From contig JAAVLQ010000002.1 in NCBI GenBank assembly GCA_012103075.1, forward strand, positions 699,001-763,000: 64,000 bases of DNA, in the 5' to 3' direction. Each line of letters opens with the position of its first letter. The first letter of the stretch is position 1. Below the pieces are notes generated by a model. That model had not been told where the DNA came from. It saw only the letters and a list, made by a program, of their open reading frames with translations, and did not search any database. This stretch comes from Brucella cytisi. Lineage in GTDB: Bacteria > Pseudomonadota > Alphaproteobacteria > Rhizobiales > Rhizobiaceae. Both the position numbers and the translations under genes were made by a program. Shown here one piece after another: positions 10,835-20,331 of the stretch.

Positions 10835-10865
10835 GCCCGAAAGGGCTCCCCTGTTTCTTACAGGG
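10835..10865 (-). promoter_or_regulatory. Two hairpins in the kdp leader
   Basis: Two adjacent inverted repeats just upstream of the first kdp ORF: GCCC-GAAA-GGGC (a GNRA-type loop) and CCCTGT-N5-ACAGGG. They lie in the 152-bp gap between the FAD-dehydrogenase gene and the kdp operon, which must also hold the kdp promoter and KdpE site. No U tract follows either hairpin, so simple termination is unlikely; a leader RNA or processing role is possible. Confidence 0.4.
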
Positions 10866-10977
10866 ACATTATGTTGCCGCATTGCATAGGGTTTCGAGAG
10901 CGAGCGCTGCTTCAAAAATAAAAAACTCATATATGGAATGCGGTCGATAAAGGCCGATGTTGCCGTCTTGTCTTTCA

Positions 10978-12636
10978 TTAGAGCGATGTTGCCGCGGCAG
11001 CTGCACGACCGGCCGTTCGTCCGGAAAAGATGCAGCCGCCGAGGAATGTGCCTTCAAGTGCATTGTACCCATGATAACCGCCACCGCCGAAGCCTGCAGC
11101 TTCGCCTGCAGCGTATAGACCGGGCACCTTTTCTCCTGCCGCATTGAGAACTTGGGCGTCCATGTCGGTATGTAAACCGCCAAGTGTCTTGCGTGTCAGA
11201 ATATGAAGTTTGACGGCAATAAGCGGACCGTTGGAGGGTTCCAGCAGAGAATGCAGCGGCACGGCGCGCGTGAGACGATCACCGATATAGGCTCGGGCAT
11301 TTTGGACCGCCATCACCTGTGCATCCTTGGAGTAGCGGTTGACGATCTCGCGATCTCGCGCTTCGATTTGATCACGGATATGGTCAGGCTTCAGAAGTTT
11401 CTCTCCCGTCAAACCGTTCATTTTGCAATGAGCTCATCCAGTGTTCCGGCTGTGATGAAATCTGCTCCGTTATCGAGAAAGGCTTGGACCGGCGGCGGTG
11501 GCGCTTTACCGAGGCGACTTTTAAGCAAAAGCTTCCAGTTTTTGCCCGTGAGGTCCGGATTTTGTTCCGATCCGGACAGAGAGAACTCTTTGCGGATGAT
11601 TTTTTCGGTCAGGATGAACCACGAATAGTCGTAGCCGGTCGAAAGAATATGTTTGAGCGTGCCAAGAGTGTCGAAGCCGGGAAGATAGGGAGCGGGAAGA
11701 CGATTGCCCTTAGCGTCGAACCAAATGGAAGAAGGCCCCGGCAGAATGCGAATGCCATGGTTCGGCCAGATCGGGTTCCAGTTTCGCACGCCTTCCGTAT
11801 AGTGCCACATGCGATCAGTATTGATGACATGCCCGCCCGCAGCCACGGCAATATCTATGCCGCGTCCATCAACATGAGCTGGTACTCCCAATACCATTTC
11901 TTTCGGGGAATGCCGAGTCTGTCGCGTGGCCATGCCCTTCGAACCTTGTCGGGGTCACCGCCTATGCCGCCAGATGTGACGATTACACAGTCAGCAAAAT
12001 AGGCAAATTCGCCAATGGTGTCGCGTGACGAAGATTGCCCGCGCTCGACAGTCGATGGCACCAGCACCTCTCCATAGACACCACTGACGCGCCCGCCGGT
12101 AGTGGCGATGCTATTGGCTCTATGACGGCATTTTAGGGTTATGAGCCCTTTGCTGATTGCTGCACGGAGCGATCGTTCAAATGGTGCTACGACAGCAGGT
12201 CCTGTTCCCGGGTAACATGAAAGCGTGGCACTGAATTGCCGTGACCATCGGCTTTTGCTCCGCCACGCTCCGCCCAGCCAACAACAGGAAACCAGCGCAT
12301 GCCGAGACCATGCAGCCACGGGCGCATTTCTCCTGCGGCAAACTCCAGATAGGACTCGGCCCAGCGTTTCGGCCAACGATCTTCCGGTCGATCAAATTGT
12401 GCCGATCCGAACCAGTCCTGCCGCGCGAGGTCGATATTGTCCTTGATGCCAAGGCGACGCTGTTCCGGGCTGTCGACCATAAATAATCCGCCGAGTGACC
12501 AGAACGCTTGTCCACCAATGGAATTGTCACCTTCCTGTTCGAGAAGAATGACGTTGCGACCCGCGAGAGCCAGCTCATGAGCGGCAACAAGCCCAGCTAA
12601 TCCGGCACCGATGATGATTGCATCCGCATTCTCCAT
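10978..12636 (-). CDS. FAD-binding dehydrogenase, fumarate reductase/ketosteroid dehydrogenase-like (three frameshifts)
   Basis: Flavoprotein of the succinate dehydrogenase/fumarate reductase/3-ketosteroid dehydrogenase superfamily. The N terminus has the FAD Rossmann motif IIGAGLAGLVAAHELALAGR followed by QEGDNSIGGQAFWSLGG. The C terminus has the second FAD segment (GLYAAGEAAGFGGGGYHGYNALEGTFLGGC). Four overlapping frames join through one-base losses near 12190, 11900 and 11422 to give about 552 residues, the usual size for this group. Soluble, no signal peptide. The substrate cannot be read from sequence. Confidence 0.82.
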
Positions 12637-12721
12637 CCCCGCTTCCTCTCTCCCAAAAAGGCGCTCGATGAGCGCATCGTGACTGAAGGGATGATGTGTT
12701 GCAAGCGGTCGTCGGGTGTAT

Positions 12722-13486
12722 TCAACCGAAGAAATAAGGCACGATCCAGTCGGCAATCAGCTTGATGGAAAGTCCAAACAAGGTCAGCTGCACGAACAGG
12801 AAAAATGGACCGTCGGGCATTATCCGGGTTAGTTTGGCACCGACGAAGGTGCCAATGACTGCCGCTGGGACCAACCAAAGGCCGAGCGAGGTATCGAGAT
12901 TGGAGAACTGCTGCAACTGCCAGTAGGGAACGAGTTTTGCGGCGTTGACGATGGCAAAAAGAATAGTCGAGGTACCGGCGAAGACGAGTTTTGGAAGATG
13001 CTGCGGCAGCACGTACATCTGGAACGGTGGCGCCCCGGAATGAGAGACAAAGCTGGTCAGACCTGTGAGAGCGCCCCAAAAAGACGCCGCCGGGGAACAT
13101 CCGCCTTTCGTGCGCTTTTGCGGTAACGCGCCCCGAACCAAGCATTGAAGCAGAAAAGGATGCCGACCAAGCCGACCAGCATTCCGATGAAGGTAGGAGA
13201 AAGATGGGCGCTAAACATCCAACCAACGCCAACGCCGAGAATTGCTGCTGGGGTCAGGATTGCAAGATTGCGTGCTGAGAAGTGATGGCGATAAAGATAT
13301 AGGCCAAACATGTCGCTGATGACATAGATCGGAAGCAAAAGCGCGGCGGCGGTGACCGGCGATATGACCAGCGCCATCAAAGGAACCGCGAGCGTACCGA
13401 CGGACGGCAAGCCACCTTTCGAAAGCCCGACAAGAAATGCCGCAAATGACTGCGATTGCGAGAAAAAGAGGCGTGTGTTCGAGCAT
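12722..13486 (-). CDS. Sulfite exporter TauE/SafE family permease (two frameshifts)
   Basis: Integral membrane protein of the TauE/SafE (DUF81) family, about 255 residues and seven to eight helices. Visible are the first half-repeat motif GLSKGGLPSVGTLAVPLMAL and the second half-repeat (FWGALTGLTSFVSHSGAPPFQMYVLP), which mirrors the first. One-base indels near 13436 and 13078 split it into three frames. Members export sulfite, sulfoacetate or related organic acids, but most are uncharacterised. It begins about 70 bases downstream of the aminotransferase gene on the same strand. Confidence 0.85.
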
Positions 13487-13556
13487 GTGTTAGGGCAGCT
13501 TTGCGGGGGGGGAAAAAACGTCTCCGGCGTTGGGCCGGAGATGTTGTGATTGGATG

Positions 13557-14411
13557 TCAGGCGTGGGCCCATTCCCAGTAAAGCGCACGCGCCCGCTTCG
13601 TCAGTGGTCCATATTCAAGTTTGCGATCATCAAAACCGACAATTGGCACAACTTTGCTCATATTGCCTGTCGAGAAGATTTCGTCCGCTTCGCGGAAATC
13701 TTCGATCTTCAAAGTGGTTTCATGGACGGTGACGCCTGCTGTGCGCAAAAGCCCGATTACGCGCTGGCGAGTAATGCCGTTGAGGAATGTACCATTGGGC
13801 GCTGGTGTGAAAACCTCGCCACCACGTACCATGAAGACGTTTGAGGTTGCTGTCTCCGCAACGTTGCCAAGCACGTCGGTCACCAGCGCATTGTGAAAGC
13901 CTTTTGCCTTTGCCTCGCGCAGCATGCGCGCGTTGTTCGGATAAAGGCAGGCGGCCTTGGCATTGACCGGCATGACTTCCAGATATGGCCGACGGAACGA
14001 TGTCGTGGTGACCGTGAAACCCTTCGGCTCGACCATGGGGATCGCTTCAAGGCAGAGTGCAAAATCCGTTGACGATGCGAGCGGAGCGACTGCGCTGGCG
14101 TCACCTTCTTCTGCCCAGTACATGGGGCGGATATAAACGTCTGTTCCGGGCGTGAACTTTTTCAGGCCCTCACGCGCAAGCGTCTCGATGTCATTGGCGG
14201 AAAGTGTCGGTTCTAATCCCAAAACACGGGCTGAATCATTAGCGCGGGTAGAATGGCGGTCAAGGTCTGGTGTTACGCCTTCAAAGAGGCGTGCGCCATC
14301 AAATACCAGCGAACCAAGCCAAGTCGCTTGTGAGGCTGCACCGAGAATGCGAACATCGCCTTCACGCCATTCGCCCTTGTAATAGGTCCACATCGCGCGT
14401 TTATCGGTCAT
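13557..14411 (-). CDS. Class IV aminotransferase, branched-chain amino acid type
   Basis: Intact PLP-dependent fold-type IV aminotransferase of about 284 residues, annotated in relatives as branched-chain amino acid aminotransferase. Motifs include SLVFDGARLFEGV, the catalytic Lys in PVNAKAACLYPN, AKGFHNALVTDVLGNVAETATSNVF and NGTFLNGITRQRVIGLL. It would interconvert branched-chain amino acids and 2-oxo acids with glutamate. I start it at MTDKRAMWTYYKGEW; the frame is open 21 codons further upstream, but that stretch does not look like family sequence. D-amino acid or aminodeoxychorismate chemistry is the alternative within the fold. Confidence 0.85.
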   Translation of the reverse strand: MTDKRAMWTYYKGEWREGDVRILGAASQATWLGSLVFDGARLFEGVTPDLDRHSTRANDSARVLGLEPTLSANDIETLAREGLKKFTPGTDVYIRPMYWAEEGDASAVAPLASSTDFALCLEAIPMVEPKGFTVTTTSFRRPYLEVMPVNAKAACLYPNNARMLREAKAKGFHNALVTDVLGNVAETATSNVFMVRGGEVFTPAPNGTFLNGITRQRVIGLLRTAGVTVHETTLKIEDFREADEIFSTGNMSKVVPIVGFDDRKLEYGPLTKRARALYWEWAHA

Positions 14412-14625
14412 TTCCCTAGTCCTTTGACAATATATTTCTCGTGCTTCTGCCCGCGTCAGAGCGCTGTCAAACACAAATCGTTATCGAAAAAATGCTCAAA
14501 GCGTCTTGATATGGTTGAATCAGGTTAACGTCCTAAGCACTTCTGTTTGAAGCGTTATTTCATCAACCGTGGACAGGCTACCTATATCGTAGGAGCAGGC
14601 AACGCCGGAGACAAGCGCGAACTTG

Positions 14626-15557
14626 TCACTGCTCGCTTTCAAGATTGTTCGGCCTTGTCTTCAACAAGCGCGGGGTTGGTTCCGATGTGACGACAGCCGG
14701 AGGCCCCTCAACACCGCGTTGTCTTTCGCGGATAAAGGTGAAGAGACCGGAAATGGTAATGAGAACGATGCCGATCAGCATGGGCATATCTATGTGATCG
14801 TGGAAAACAAAATATCCGAAAAGGATCGCCCATATCATCTGGCTATACTGTGGGGACGCAATTGCACTTGCTGGCGCACGTTGGGCTGCAAGCATCAGCA
14901 GGATATTGGCTAGCGCGGCGAGAAGGCCATAGCCTGCGAGATAAACCCATTGCTCGGTATTTGGCGGCTCGTAGGACGGGACCATCAAAACCCGCAGATG
15001 ATGATCGGGCCGACAAGTCCGCTTGTATAAAGCGATATGCGCTTTTCATGTTTACCCATGACGCGGAAGATGATGATGCTCATCGCACCGCCCATGCCAG
15101 CCGCCAGTGCGCCTAGGTGGCCGATCGAGAGCTCCCTGAACCCCGGGCGAAGCACAATCAGAACGCCGATAAAGCCGATCAGAACCGCTGACCATCGCCG
15201 CCAGCCAACCTGTTCCTTCAAGAATACTACTGAAAGTATAGTCACGTAGGCCGGGAGAAGGAAAATGAGCGCGAAGGCTTCCGCCATAGAGATGTGTGTG
15301 AATGCCGTAACGCTTCCTATTGTTCCCATAGCCGCCGTTACGGTTCGCAATAGCCACATTTTGATATTGGTGGTGCGAAACATATCGAGCCAGACATCGT
15401 CAGCTTTCTTTGTAAATGGAATAGCCAGCAGACCAAGTACAGCGCCGAAGAATGCCACTTCGTAAGGTGACAGCGTGCCATCAAGAAACTTGACGCAGGC
15501 GTCGCTTACAGCGAATGCCGCATAGGACGCAAACGCGAGAAAAATACCGTAAAGCAT
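14626..15557 (-). CDS. EamA/DMT family transporter (one frameshift)
   Basis: Drug/metabolite-type exporter with ten predicted helices in two EamA repeats, about 310 residues. The first repeat (SYAAFAVSDACVKFLDGTLSPYEVAFFGAVLG) and the second (LANILLMLAAQRAPASAIASPQYSQMIWAILFGYFVF) are clear. The join is a one-base loss in the T run near 14988 (ICGF then stop; restoring a T continues LMVPSYEPPNT). Such proteins export amino acids, nucleosides or small metabolites; the substrate is unknown. It is transcribed in the direction of the aminotransferase gene, 214 bases away. Confidence 0.85.
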
Positions 15558-15811
15558 GTCAATGTCCGAAAGAAACGGGGAGGAGTTCGTTCCTGCCGCT
15601 CCCTTAATCGATTAGAAGCTTATTGGCAAAAGGCTTTTCTGAAAATTCGCATTTAAGACTATAAGTGGGCCATTGCTTGGAAAAAGAAGTAAATTCGACC
15701 TTTTCAAGGTTTTGAGCTCAAGCAAAAACGCATGCCTCATTTGCAATCATATCCGTGGTGGAAATTTGGGCAAACGCCTATTTGATAATCATCCAAACGA
15801 GGAGAAAGCAA

Positions 15812-15949
15812 ATGAACATTCGTCAGAAAGTACAGCAGTTCGTGTCCCGCCGCCGCGCTATCCGTGAGCTCGGTGCAATGGACGACCATCTTCTTGCCGA
15901 TATCGGTGTTTCGCGTTCGCAGATTCACAGCGCCGTTTTCGGTAAGTAA
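15812..15949 (+). CDS. DUF1127 small protein
   Basis: A 45-residue basic protein of the DUF1127 (YjiS-like) family. The N terminus is arginine-rich (MNIRQKVQQFVSRRRAIREL) and is followed by the conserved DDHLLADIGVSRSQI. The ATG has a strong GAGGAG site 7 bases upstream. In several Alphaproteobacteria these peptides act in RNA binding, small-RNA turnover and phosphate or growth-phase regulation; that is family knowledge, not visible here. It is monocistronic and followed by a terminator. Confidence 0.85.
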   Translation: MNIRQKVQQFVSRRRAIRELGAMDDHLLADIGVSRSQIHSAVFGK

Positions 15950-16007
15950 TAGCTTATGGCGTTTCTCTCGAAAGATCGCCCCATAAGTGAAAATCGAATA
16001 AAGTAAC

Positions 16008-16041
16008 AAAGCGTCGGTCTCCAGTCCGGCGCTTTTGTTTT
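16008..16041 (+). terminator. Rho-independent terminator after the DUF1127 gene
   Basis: Stem of about ten pairs (AAAGCGTCGG with CCGGCGCTTT, one G-U pair) around an 8-base loop, followed by TGTTTT. It lies 60 bases past the DUF1127 stop codon. Confidence 0.75.
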
Positions 16042-16470
16042 ATGCGTTGCCCCTTAAATAGTTTCTTGACCTGAAGGTCTGTGGTTCTGACTGCGCGATG
16101 CCGCTTTCCCAGTCGTTACAGCTTTAGTTTCTTGCCCGCTCATTATTCAGCTGTTTATCGCTAATGAGACATAATCCATACCATTTTGGGACAGATCGCT
16201 GTTGTTGCCAACGCAATTTTCCGCCAGCTTGTATTTGCGGGGGCAGGCGATGAAGATACGGCGTTTCCGTTTTAAACTGCGGTTTGTTTGCTAAACTTCA
16301 TCGCCTCATATTTCATAGCAATGTCTATTGCCGGTTGGTGTTGCGTTTATTGTTCTAAATTATTGCCAGTCAGTATTGCGTGGAATGCAGGAGTGCACGC
16401 AATCTAGCTCTTGCGCATCGGGCGGTGTCAGGCTTATCTGGCCGCCCGATGACGCAAAACAAGATACAGC
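16042..16470. other. Non-coding gap with an imperfect direct repeat
   Basis: No credible ORF on either strand. The only structure noted is an imperfect 20-bp direct repeat, starting at 16327 and 16362 (both begin ATTGCC and end ATTGCGT or GTTGCGT), spaced 35 bases apart just upstream of the DUF2938 gene. It may be a tandem regulatory site or chance. Confidence 0.4.
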
Positions 16471-16969
16471 ATGGATATTATCTGGCGCGGGATTCTGATT
16501 GGAATTGGCGCAACCGTCGTAATGGACTTGTGGGCGCTGATACTGGCCGCAATACCGGGGCAGAGGCGCCCAAATTGGGGGCTGGTCGGTCGCTGGTTCT
16601 GGCATCTCCGCCACGGGCAAATTTTCCACGATAATATTTCTGATGCCAAGCCCTATAAGCATGAAGTAGCACTTGGCTGGATTGGGCATTATGCGGTCGG
16701 TATTCTTTACGGTGTCATCTTTGCCATTTATGGTGGCGCGGAATGGTTTTCCGACCCGGTTTTTTTTTGCGGGTTTGGATTTTCGGTATACTGACAGTAT
16801 CGGCAGGGTGGTTTTTGTTGCAACCCGGTTTGGGAATCGGTTGGGCGGCTTCAAAATTGCCGAATGCGCGTAATGTACGTTTGCTCAATCTTATTGCACA
16901 TACGTTTTTGCTCTTGGCATGTATGGCACGGCTTTGCTCTTACAAAGCCCATTTCAATCAGTTAGTTAG
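16471..16969 (+). CDS. DUF2938 family membrane protein (two frameshifts)
   Basis: Small membrane protein of about 166 residues with four predicted helices. Family-like features are the N-terminal helix ILIGIGATVVMDLWALIL, the motif PNWGLVGRWFWHL, ALGWIGHYAVGILYGVIFA and the C-terminal AGWFLLQPGLGIGWAASKLPN. One-base indels occur in the T9 run near 16767 and again near 16906; restoring them gives the ending AHTVFALGMYGTALLLQSPF and a stop at 16967. Function unknown. It stands alone between non-coding stretches. Confidence 0.75.
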
Positions 16970-17100
16970 AAATAATCGCGCCCCTCTCGCAAGTTGTCTT
17001 TTTTGAATCTGTTTCAAATATTTTCCGGCAAATGAGTGACTGGCGCGTGGTGAAATCTCAGTCCACACTAAATCATGTCAACAAACTGGCATTCACGCGG

Positions 17101-17291
17101 CAGAACTGTGCTTTTGTCCGTGATGGGTGTATGGGGAACTTGTCCGACTGCAAATCTGCAGCGGCAACTAACATTATGGCAATCGCATAGGTTGCCTCAG
17201 CTCGGCTTTCTTTACGAAGCGCAACAGGTTGCGCGTCGTGATTTTACGCGAACTGGGGCGCCAATTGACGGGCGCTTGCCTTGGAGGGACG
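17101..17291 (+). promoter_or_regulatory. Structured 5' leader of the purine permease gene (candidate riboswitch)
   Basis: The 322-bp gap before the NCS2 permease holds no ORF, but shows consecutive hairpins on the coding strand: CTGCA-N4-TGCAG (17148-17161), GGCAA-N9-TTGCC (17178-17196) and GCGCAAC-AG-GTTGCGC (17219-17234). Just upstream lies a G-rich stretch, GGGTGTATGGGGAACTTG. Purine permease genes are common targets of purine-sensing riboswitches, including the xanthine-binding NMT1 class in Proteobacteria. I cannot match a consensus by eye, so the class is open. Confidence 0.4.
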
Positions 17292-18582
17292 ATGCTCGAA
17301 AAGCTGTTCAAATTACAGGAACACGGCACTACGGCGAGAACGGAAATCATTGCCGGCGTGACGACCTTCCTGACGATGTCTTACATCATCTTCGTGAACC
17401 CGGACATTCTGTCCACTACGGGTATGGACCGAAACGCTGTTTTCGTTGCCACCTGCCTTGCGGCAGCTCTTGGCTCGATCATCATGGCGCTCGTTGCGAA
17501 CTGGCCTATCGGCATGGCGCCCGGCATGGGGCTTAACGCCTTCTTCGCCTTCACCGTAGTCGGGGCGATGGGTTTTTCCCGGCAGCAGGCGCTTGGTGCC
17601 GTTTTCATTTCCGGCATCATCTTCCTGATCTTGACGGTGACGGGTGTACGCCGCTGGTTGGTCGAAGGCATTCCGCATTCGCTGCGTAGCGCGATTGCTG
17701 CGGGTATCGGTATGTTCCCGGCCCTGATCGGTCTCAAAAGCGCTGGTGTTGTTGTTGGCAACCGGGCAACTTTGGTCGGTCTGGGGATCTGACGAAAGCT
17801 GGCCCGCTGCTGGCGATTGCCGGTTTCTTCATCATCGCGGTGTTAGATGCCCTGAAAGTTCGCGGTGCGATCCTCATCGGTATTCTTGTCGTCACCGTCG
17901 CATCGATTGCTCTCGGTATCAGCCAGTTCGGCGGCGTTTTCTCGGCTCCTCCGAGCCACGGGGCCAACGTTCCTTCAGCTTGATGTGATGGGCGCTCTGC
18001 ATACCGGCATTCTGCACGTCATTCTGGTTTTCGTACTGGTTGAAGTTTTTGACGCCACTGGCACGCTGATCGGTGTGGCAAAGCGTGGTGGTCTGATCGA
18101 ACCGGGTAAACCAAACCGTCTCGGACGCGCCCTTTTTGCCGATAGCACGGCAATCCTTGGTGGCTCGCTTCTCGGTACGTCTTCTACGACGGCCTATGTT
18201 GAAAGCGCGTCTGGCGTTCAGGCTGGCGGCCGCACAGGTCTGACGGCTCTGGTTGTTGCACTCCTGTTCCTTGCTGCCTTGTTCATTTCGCCGCTCGCCG
18301 GTTCGGTTCCGGCCTATGCTACGGCACCGGCTCTGATCTACGTCGCTTGCTTGATGATGCGTGAACTGACCGAGATCGAATGGCACGACGTAACGGAAGC
18401 CGCACCTGCTGCGCTGACGGCTTTGGCTATCCCGTTCACCTATTCGATTGCGAACGGTCTCGCCTTTGGCTTCATCAGCTACGTCGTGCTCAAGGCCTTC
18501 ACCGGCAAGGCACGTGATGTGCATCTTGCTACGGTTGGTTGCTGCACTCTTCGTCATCCGCTTCGCATTCTTTGCGGAGTAA
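17292..18582 (+). CDS. NCS2 family purine permease, AzgA/PbuG-like (frameshifted)
   Basis: Proton-coupled nucleobase permease of the AzgA-like adenine/guanine/hypoxanthine group, about 430 residues. Visible are TEIIAGVTTFLTMSYIIFVNPDIL, the NCS2 substrate segment GMAPGMGLNAFFAFTVV, the later DATGTLIGVAKRGG and GTSSTTAYVESASGVQAGGRTGLTA. Indels near 17785, 17958 and 18533 break the frame; correcting them restores AGPLLAIAGFFIIAVLDALK in the middle and the ending LVAALFVIRFAFFAE. The start ATG has GGAGGG upstream. A terminator follows, then a nucleoside deaminase gene, consistent with purine or pyrimidine salvage. Confidence 0.9.
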
Positions 18583-18590
18583 CAATAGAT

Positions 18591-18619
18591 GCGTCGGACC
18601 GAAACGGTCCGGCGCTTTT
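18591..18619 (+). terminator. Rho-independent terminator after the purine permease
   Basis: An 11-bp stem (GCGTCGGACCG with CGGTCCGGCGC, one G-U pair) with an AAA loop and TTTT tail, 8 bases after the restored permease stop. It would separate the permease from the deaminase gene, at least partly. Confidence 0.85.
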
Positions 18620-18644
18620 CTGCAACATCGGGAGGAATAGAACC

Positions 18645-19243
18645 GTGCAAACGGATGAACTGAAACTGCTTGAAAAACTGATCGACGTTATCGAGCAGGA
18701 TGTCATTCCGCTGACCGAACGAGGCGTTGCGGAAGGCAACAAGGTTTTCGGCGCAGCTTTGTTGCGCAAATCAGATCTATCCCTTGTTCTTGCGGAAACC
18801 AACAACGAGACTGAAAACCCGCTCTGGCACGGTGAAGTGCACACTTTGAAGCGTTTCTACGAAATGCCGGAGAATGGGCGTCCGGATACGAAAAGACATG
18901 GTCTTTCTTTCCACTCATGAACCTTGCTCCATGTGCCTTTCGGCCATTACCGGAGCGGTTTCGACAATTTTACTACCTGTTCAGCCATGAGGATTCACGA
19001 GATGCTTTCTCGATCCCTCACGATTTGAAGATCCTCAAGGAAGTCTTCACGCTGGAGCCGGGTGGGTATAACCGCGATAATGCCTTCTGGCACAGTCATT
19101 CGATTCCGAAGATGGTTGCGTCGCTACCAGACGCTGACCGTCATCGTCTCGGCAAAAGGCTCGATGCTATTTTCGCCAAGTATGACGAATTGTCCGGCAC
19201 TTATCAGGCAAGCAAAGATGGAAACGCTATTCCTCTCAATTGA
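18645..19243 (+). CDS. Nucleoside/nucleobase deaminase (frameshifted)
   Basis: Zinc-dependent deaminase of the cytidine/deoxycytidylate family, about 199 residues. The zinc and proton-shuttle motif is HGEVHTLKRFYEMP and the second zinc motif is THEPCSMCLSAI, which lies in a different frame. Three one-base losses between 18890 and 18990 must be corrected to join both motifs with the C-terminal half (NFYYLFSHEDSRDAF, SKDGNAIPLN). The GTG start has GGAGG 9 bases upstream. The substrate is not determined; the purine permease next door suggests a nucleobase or nucleoside. Confidence 0.8.
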
Positions 19244-19353
19244 GGAGAAATCGTTTCATATGGTCATACGCCTGAAATAGGCACATGCCAGAGGGGATGC
19301 GCGATGTCGGATATTCGGCTCGCGCATTTTTCATGTCTGACAGGACGAGCATC

Positions 19354-20274
19354 ATGACCTCTGACCATACAATATCAGCGATTGGCTTCTGCACCCCTAC
19401 GGGTGACGGTAATTTCAGCACGCTTGAGGGCGCAATCCGCAATATCGTCGAACTGGGTTCGGAAGCTGTCGAATTGTCGCTATATGGCGAAGAAATAATC
19501 TCAGGCGGTCGTCTCATTCCGCATCGCGTGGATCGTCTCGTCGATATCACCAGACAGTTCGACACGCGCTACAGCGTTCACGGACAAATTGTTTCCAACT
19601 TCATGGATCGAGAGCATCTGGATTATCAAAAGGCGGTTGTTCGGGCGATGCTGGAACTCTGTGACCGCGTCGGAGCGGAAATTCTGGTTCATCACTCCGG
19701 CCATGCTCCGATGCCTGCACTTTCTCGTATTCCCGACCTCGACAAGATGGAACGGGACGCGCTCGCAGAATTGGCGGAGCTTGCGAAAACTTATGGCGTC
19801 CGGATCGCGCTGGAGAATATTTTCGCGATGAGCGATGCTGAATATCGCCAGACACCGGCTCAGGTTGCCGAAACAGTAGTTGCGGTCAATCATTCTGCCG
19901 TTTGCGGTTTGATCGATTTCAGCCATGCCTATATTGAATGCACACGTCTGGGGCTTGACTGGCGTTCGCAAATTCGCGCTATGGCTCCTGTGACCGGACA
20001 TCTGCACGTTCACGATAGTTTTGGTCGTCCTTATACAATGACCAAGTTTTATCATCCTGCCGAGGCGACAGCACTCGGTATCGGCGATCTGCACTTGCCG
20101 ATCGGATGGGGAGACATTCCGTGGGAAGAAATTTTCGACGAACTGACTTTCCTGCCCGATACATTCCTGATCATGGAAATCGGAGAAGATCGTTTCAGTA
20201 CCGAACAAGCCGACAGTCTTGCACGTGCTCGCAAGTTGGCTGAACGCGTCAACAACCGCCTGAAAGCAGCCTGA
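19354..20274 (+). CDS. Sugar phosphate isomerase/epimerase-like TIM barrel protein
   Basis: Intact protein of about 306 residues of the AP endonuclease 2/xylose isomerase-like TIM barrel family. Metal and active-site positions are suggested by VHGQIVSNF, LVHHSGHAPM, RIALENIF, LIDFSHAYIE, HLHVHDSFG and LIMEIGEDRF. Members include sugar-phosphate epimerases, hydroxypyruvate isomerase and dehydroshikimate dehydratase; this one cannot be assigned to a reaction. I start at the ATG preceded by AGGACGAG; an ATG seven codons earlier is the alternative. It converges on the TRAP operon across a shared terminator. Confidence 0.75.
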   Translation: MTSDHTISAIGFCTPTGDGNFSTLEGAIRNIVELGSEAVELSLYGEEIISGGRLIPHRVDRLVDITRQFDTRYSVHGQIVSNFMDREHLDYQKAVVRAMLELCDRVGAEILVHHSGHAPMPALSRIPDLDKMERDALAELAELAKTYGVRIALENIFAMSDAEYRQTPAQVAETVVAVNHSAVCGLIDFSHAYIECTRLGLDWRSQIRAMAPVTGHLHVHDSFGRPYTMTKFYHPAEATALGIGDLHLPIGWGDIPWEEIFDELTFLPDTFLIMEIGEDRFSTEQADSLARARKLAERVNNRLKAA

Positions 20275-20283
20275 ATGAAATGA

Positions 20284-20316
20284 AACAGGCCGCGCAAAGA
20301 GCGTGGCCTGTTCTTT
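20284..20316. terminator. Terminator between converging genes
   Basis: An 11-bp stem (AACAGGCCGCG with CGTGGCCTGTT, one G-U pair), followed by CTTTT on the plus strand. It lies between the isomerase-like gene and the converging TRAP binding-protein gene and may serve both directions. Confidence 0.75.
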
Positions 20317-20331
20317 TGGTTCAGGCTTTTA

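Noticed and set aside
16327..16381. Imperfect direct repeat as a mobile-element scar
   Set aside because: Only 20 bases with several mismatches and no inverted ends; too weak to claim an insertion or excision.
17734..17988. Alternative ORFs in the middle of the purine permease
   Set aside because: A third frame continues the permease helices (AGPLLAIAGFFIIAVLDALK), so these are shadows created by the frameshifts.
19501..20208. 235-codon minus-strand frame opposite the isomerase-like gene
   Set aside because: The plus-strand protein has conserved TIM-barrel motifs; the opposite frame has none.
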